From Flavobacteriia bacterium (GTDB lineage: Bacteria > Bacteroidota > Bacteroidia > Flavobacteriales_D > Crocinitomicaceae): 64,000 nt of DNA. The notes beneath the pieces were generated by a model that was not told the origin of the DNA, made no database searches, and saw nothing but the letters and a program-made list of their open reading frames with translations. Below are positions 60,232 to 64,000 of the stretch, piece by piece. Position numbers and translations under genes: made by a program. The DNA lies in NCBI GenBank assembly GCA_026391005.1, contig JAPLEV010000010.1, positions 1-64,000 on the forward strand, read 5' to 3'. Within the stretch, counting starts at the first letter, position 1; every line of letters begins with the position of its first letter.

Positions 60232-63200
60232 ATGATAAAATCGATACACTTACTTTGTTTCATATCCGTTTCATTATCCTTATTCGGACAGGTAAAAATC
60301 AACGAATACTCTTGTTCTAATATTGCAGGCCCTACTGATGCTTACGGCCAAAGAGAAGATTGGATAGAGTTGTTAAATACAACTGCGGCACCCATTGATT
60401 TAACGGGATGGTACTTGTCAGATAAAGCAACAAACCTTACTAAATGGTTAATTCCTAGTGGGTCAATCCCCGCAAATGGATTCAAAATGGCCTTTTGTTC
60501 GAAAAGGAATTTAGTAAATGGAAATCAATACCATCCCAACTTTAACCTTTCTCAAACGGAAGGGGATTGGATTATTCTATTAAATCCATCATTGGTTGTA
60601 GTTGATTCTTTCAAAATTGTTCACATGACAAAATCCAACCATTCGGTTGGACGAACTACCAATGGTGCGGCAACATTTAGTTTATTTACGACTCCTACGC
60701 CCAACGCGAATAATAGCGGTGCCGTTAATTTCTACACGCCAACGCCTGTTTTTAGTTTACAAGCAGGATTTTATCCTTCAACTCAATCTGTAAGCATCTC
60801 TTGCGCAGATCCTACAGCAACTATTCGTTATACCTTAGACGGCTTCGATCCTACCGTTACTTCTCCAATATATACAGCGGCGATAACCATTGCCACCACA
60901 AAAGTATTAAGAGCGGCAGCATTTAGCACCAATTTACCTTCTTTCACCGCGACAAACACTTATTTTATAAATGTAAACCATTCCATACCAGTTGTTTCCG
61001 TGTGTAGTCAAGGCGTGTACACCTTGCTCCAAGGAACTCAAAGTACGCCGGTTGGCTCCTTCGAATTGTTTGAAGAAAACGGCGCTTTTATTGATGAAGG
61101 ACAAGGAGAATTTAACAAACACGGAAATGACTCGTGGAGCTATCCTCAAAGGGGATTTGACTTTATTTTGAGAGATGAATTTGGTTATAATGGAGATTTA
61201 GAACATGTTATTTTTCCGGAAAAAGCAAGAGATAATTTCCAACGTTTAATCTTAAAGCCTGCCGCAAGTGATAATTATCCATTTGAAAATGGAGCACATA
61301 TTCGTGATGCTTTTATTCATGAACTATCTATTAAAGCTGACATGAAATTAGATGAGCGAACGTGGAGACCCTGTGTGATCTATCTGAATGGACAGTATTG
61401 GGGCGTTTATGAATTAAGGGAAAAAGTAGACGATGCTGATTATACGGACTTTTACTATAATCAAGATAAATTTAACTTGTACTATTTAAAAACTTGGGGG
61501 GGTACTTGGCAAGATTATGGCGCGCCAAACGCCTTGCCCGATTGGAATAATTTGAAGAACTATATTGCCACCAATAGTATGGCAAATCCAACAAACTTTG
61601 CTTATGTGGATAGTTTGCTAAATTGGGAATCGCTTTGTGATTATTTTATGTTCAATTCGTATGTCGTTAATCAAGATTGGCTGAATTGGAATACCTCTTG
61701 GTGGAGAGGACTCGATACAACTGGCGACAAGAAAAAGTGGCGTTATTCGCTTTGGGATATGGATGCTACCTTTGGTCACTATATCAATTACACGGGAATT
61801 CCCGATCCGAGCGCCAATGCCGATCCGTGTAACGCCGAAAACTTACCGAATCCAGGAGGGCAAGGCCACACGGACATACTAGAAAAACTTATTTTGGAAA
61901 ATCCCGTGGTAGAACAATATTATATCACACGTTACATTGATTTGATAAATACCAATTTTTCTTGTGATACCATGATTATGCTTCTCGATAGTATGGTCAA
62001 TGAAATTGCTCCTGAAATGACGGCACATTGTGCCAAATGGGGAGGAACATACGCTGGGTGGCAATCGAAAGTTCAAACGCTAAGGAATTTTATTAATGCA
62101 CGATGTCTTGCATTGGCGCAAGGACTCATTGATTGTTACCAACTTTCGGGTCCATTTGCCGTTACTTTCAATGTAACGCCAGTGAATGCCGGAAAAATAA
62201 AAGTAAATTCAATTTGGCCGCCGTCTTATCCATGGTCTACTACGTATTTTGGAGGAATAAACACCAATATTATTGCGCAGGCCAATCCGGGGTATATATT
62301 TAGTAATTGGACCTATGTTACAGGGCCTCTTCTTTTTCCAATCGCACAAGACACAAATGGCGTGAACATTACTGGCCCCGAAACTATCGTGGCTGTATTT
62401 GTAGCGGATAATCCTGATTTGGATGGCGATGGTTGTTTGAATGTGGATGAAATTGCAGCAGGTACAAATCCTAATAATCCCGACACTGACGGCGATGGTG
62501 AAAACGATTGTGCAGAAATAGGAGTCAATCCTTTGACTCCTTTGGATACGGACGGTGATGGAATTATTGATGCCTTAGATTCTTCTGTTGCCGATACAGA
62601 TGGCGACGGTGTAAACGATGAAACAGATCCAGCGAATAATGATCCGTGTATTCCCAATCTTACAGCGCCAAACTGCGATTCTGATGGGGATGGATTAACC
62701 TATAGCCAAGAAACGGCCGAAGGAACCAGCCCATCTAATCCAGATACAGACGGCGATGGAATTAATGATGGAACCGAGGTTGCTAATGGCTCTGACCCTC
62801 TTAATCCTTGCGATCCAGACGACTCTTTGCCATTATGTCAAATCGATACAGATGCTGACGGGTTAACAGATGCGCAAGAAGGCGTTTTGGGTACAGACCC
62901 TACCAATCCAGACACCGATGGGGATGGTTACAGTGATGGACAAGAAGTAGCGAGTGGTAGTGATCCATTAGATCCATGCGATCCAGATGATTCTTCACCA
63001 GACTGCGCTACAGGCGTGCATATTCCAACTGCTTTTTCACCGAATAATATCGGAAATGTTCTGAATAACGGGTATTCAATTATCGTAGGATATGATGTTG
63101 CCTCATTTACCTTCAATATATATGATCGATGGGGTAATAATATGTTCCAATCGAGCACTCCAAATTTCGTTTGGGATGGATCCTATAAGGGAGTAAACTG

Positions 63201-63291
63201 TAATTCTGGGGTTTATGCATACAGCATGGACGTGCTTTATCTTGATGGCAAAAAAGAAACGCTATCGGGTAACATCACACTAATTCGATAG
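60232..63291 (+). CDS. Large secreted CotH-kinase protein with T9SS type B tail
   Basis: A 1019-residue surface protein. After a signal peptide (about 1-20): a lamin-tail domain (about 22-145, [18 protein letters not shown]), a chitobiase/hexosaminidase C-terminal-type domain (about 175-240, [16 protein letters not shown]), then a CotH protein-kinase-like domain (about 250-640) with the motifs [14 protein letters not shown] and [13 protein letters not shown]. Residues about 645-725 resemble an InlB-like repeat domain. Residues about 723-925 hold thrombospondin-type-3-like calcium repeats (DTDGDG units). The end from TAFSPNN is a gliding-motility-associated (type B) T9SS sorting domain. It starts a unit with the PorP/SprF gene, one base later. 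Substrate and role unknown. Confidence 0.9.
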   Translation: MIKSIHLLCFISVSLSLFGQVKINEYSCSNIAGPTDAYGQREDWIELLNTTAAPIDLTGWYLSDKATNLTKWLIPSGSIPANGFKMAFCSKRNLVNGNQYHPNFNLSQTEGDWIILLNPSLVVVDSFKIVHMTKSNHSVGRTTNGAATFSLFTTPTPNANNSGAVNFYTPTPVFSLQAGFYPSTQSVSISCADPTATIRYTLDGFDPTVTSPIYTAAITIATTKVLRAAAFSTNLPSFTATNTYFINVNHSIPVVSVCSQGVYTLLQGTQSTPVGSFELFEENGAFIDEGQGEFNKHGNDSWSYPQRGFDFILRDEFGYNGDLEHVIFPEKARDNFQRLILKPAASDNYPFENGAHIRDAFIHELSIKADMKLDERTWRPCVIYLNGQYWGVYELREKVDDADYTDFYYNQDKFNLYYLKTWGGTWQDYGAPNALPDWNNLKNYIATNSMANPTNFAYVDSLLNWESLCDYFMFNSYVVNQDWLNWNTSWWRGLDTTGDKKKWRYSLWDMDATFGHYINYTGIPDPSANADPCNAENLPNPGGQGHTDILEKLILENPVVEQYYITRYIDLINTNFSCDTMIMLLDSMVNEIAPEMTAHCAKWGGTYAGWQSKVQTLRNFINARCLALAQGLIDCYQLSGPFAVTFNVTPVNAGKIKVNSIWPPSYPWSTTYFGGINTNIIAQANPGYIFSNWTYVTGPLLFPIAQDTNGVNITGPETIVAVFVADNPDLDGDGCLNVDEIAAGTNPNNPDTDGDGENDCAEIGVNPLTPLDTDGDGIIDALDSSVADTDGDGVNDETDPANNDPCIPNLTAPNCDSDGDGLTYSQETAEGTSPSNPDTDGDGINDGTEVANGSDPLNPCDPDDSLPLCQIDTDADGLTDAQEGVLGTDPTNPDTDGDGYSDGQEVASGSDPLDPCDPDDSSPDCATGVHIPTAFSPNNIGNVLNNGYSIIVGYDVASFTFNIYDRWGNNMFQSSTPNFVWDGSYKGVNCNSGVYAYSMDVLYLDGKKETLSGNITLIR
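62410..62998 (+). repeat. Coding repeat region: thrombospondin-type-3-like Asp-rich repeats
   Basis: Within the CotH gene the codons for D-x-D-x-D-G recur about ten times (for example [60 protein letters not shown]), often followed by a GTDP- or GSDP-type turn. Each is a calcium-binding loop; the array forms a rigid, Ca-dependent spacer between the catalytic part and the sorting tail. The copies differ at the DNA level, so this is not a recent expansion. Confidence 0.85.
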
Positions 63292-63292
63292 G

Positions 63293-64000
63293 ATGAATAG
63301 GCTTGTTTTATTCTTTATAATCATATTAAATAGCGGGCATTTTGTCGGTCAAGATTATCATTTTTCTCAATACGAAAAGACCCTAATGATTTTGAATCCA
63401 GCCACAGTTGGTAACTTTGAAGGTTTTGAGCGCTTTAGCTTTCAAAACCGGAATCAATGGATTGGTTCTGGCACTCAGTTTATGACTACGATGGGTTCTG
63501 CAGAACTTACATTTGGAAAAAATTCGGGAAAAAACAAAGCATTTGTTGGATTAGGCATCTTCTTTTTAAATGATGTGGGTGGCGATTCAAAATTTGGCAT
63601 GAATTCAGGAGGAATATCCTTGAGTGGAAATATTCCTCTTTCCAAGGGACATCGTCTTTCGGCAGGAATTCAAACATCTTTTAATAATCGTAGTGCTGAT
63701 TTTTCTAATTTATCCTTTTATTCTCAATGGAATGGTACCGAATTCGATCCAAGTACTCCTATTGATGAACCCAATCAATTAGCATCGTTTAGTTATGTTG
63801 ATGCCGGATTAGGTGCTAATTATACTTTCGATAGAATGAGTAATTCCAGTATGGGTGGGAAAGAATTTATTTTTAATGGAGGGATTTTTATTCAGCATAT
63901 TAACCAACCAAAATTAAGATACAATTCACTAACAGTTGACAAACTTAATTCAAAATATGGAATTTATGCCTCCTCTAAAATTGGTTTAAATTCCATTTCT
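63293..64000 (+). CDS. PorP/SprF family T9SS outer-membrane protein (3' truncated)
   Basis: The frame is open from ATG 63293 to the right edge (236 codons), so the gene is incomplete. A signal peptide ends about VGQ (residue 20). The start of the mature part, DYHFSQYEKTLMILNPATVGNFEGFERFSFQNRNQW, is the hallmark of PorP/SprF (the phqFSqf...lNPA.aG pattern), followed by beta-strand segments of an outer-membrane barrel. Such proteins help export and anchor type B T9SS substrates and are typically encoded next to them, as here: the ATG lies one base after the stop of the CotH protein. The stop of the barrel is outside the window. Confidence 0.92.
   Translation, partial: MNRLVLFFIIILNSGHFVGQDYHFSQYEKTLMILNPATVGNFEGFERFSFQNRNQWIGSGTQFMTTMGSAELTFGKNSGKNKAFVGLGIFFLNDVGGDSKFGMNSGGISLSGNIPLSKGHRLSAGIQTSFNNRSADFSNLSFYSQWNGTEFDPSTPIDEPNQLASFSYVDAGLGANYTFDRMSNSSMGGKEFIFNGGIFIQHINQPKLRYNSLTVDKLNSKYGIYASSKIGLNSIS

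Noticed and set aside
62313-62657. A 114-codon minus-strand frame rich in Ser and Pro
   Set aside because: It is the antisense shadow of the calcium-repeat region of the CotH gene; the codon pattern comes from the DTDGDG repeats.
62410-62998. Possible CRISPR or tandem DNA repeat array
   Set aside because: The periodicity is at protein level (Asp-rich calcium loops), the units vary in length and sequence, and they lie inside a long coding frame.

Overview
The window looks like chromosomal DNA of a Bacteroidota bacterium, most likely order Flavobacteriales (possibly near Crocinitomicaceae or Cryomorphaceae; this placement is a guess). The grounds are type IX secretion (T9SS) sorting tails of both type A and type B, SprE/PorW and PorP/SprF homologues, an alternative complex III (ActABCDEF) followed by cytochrome oxidase subunits, a MurF-Alr fusion, DUF2723, DUF3109 and DUF2490 proteins, and the Bacteroidota promoter element TAnnTTTG a short distance upstream of many genes. 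The DNA is AT-rich (sampled lines about 30-38% GC). I see no prophage, insertion sequence, CRISPR array or rRNA. No gene-free stretch exceeds 300 bases.

Layout. 1-2046: end of a T9SS-secreted protein, then a secreted heme c / copper monooxygenase-like protein. 2098-3044: tRNA-Cys, its terminator, and an unrecognised membrane protein. 3032-12372 (minus): a tight five-gene run, DUF2723 membrane glycosyltransferase-like protein, polysaccharide deacetylase, cation/proton antiporter, sensor kinase, gpmI. 12525-14973: tRNA-Gln, an unknown secreted protein, thiL and a SPOR protein. 15181-26791: respiratory operon actABCDEF-coxB-coxA. 26799-27377 (minus): DUF3109. 27495-31980: rimP-nusA-infB behind a promoter and a terminator-like leader hairpin. 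32112-37754: tatA, gatA, mltD-like, two glycosyltransferases and a UbiA-like protein. 37799-40576: leuS, clearly richer in GC than its surroundings.

40588-46601: a CarH-like MerR/B12 regulator (minus), engB, yebC, sprE/porW, bactofilin, atpZ and a small membrane protein; the ATP synthase genes one would expect next are absent. 46604-48674 (minus): M28 peptidase and a conserved unknown. 48833-54459: tdk, murF-alr, a putative HTH regulator and two secreted proteins sharing a small domain. 54547-58971: ferritin followed by a 1299-residue protein joining a periplasmic propeller sensor, an adenylate cyclase domain and an HD phosphohydrolase-like domain. 58973-60106 (minus): DUF2490 protein and a lipoprotein. 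60232-64000: a large T9SS type B CotH protein and the start of a PorP/SprF protein.

The most interesting items are the sensor/cyclase/HD fusion, the intrinsic-terminator-like hairpin in the rimP-nusA-infB leader, the cytochrome c / PHM-like fusion with a T9SS tail, the CarH-like regulator, and the compositionally distinct leuS. Most of the rest is ordinary housekeeping content.
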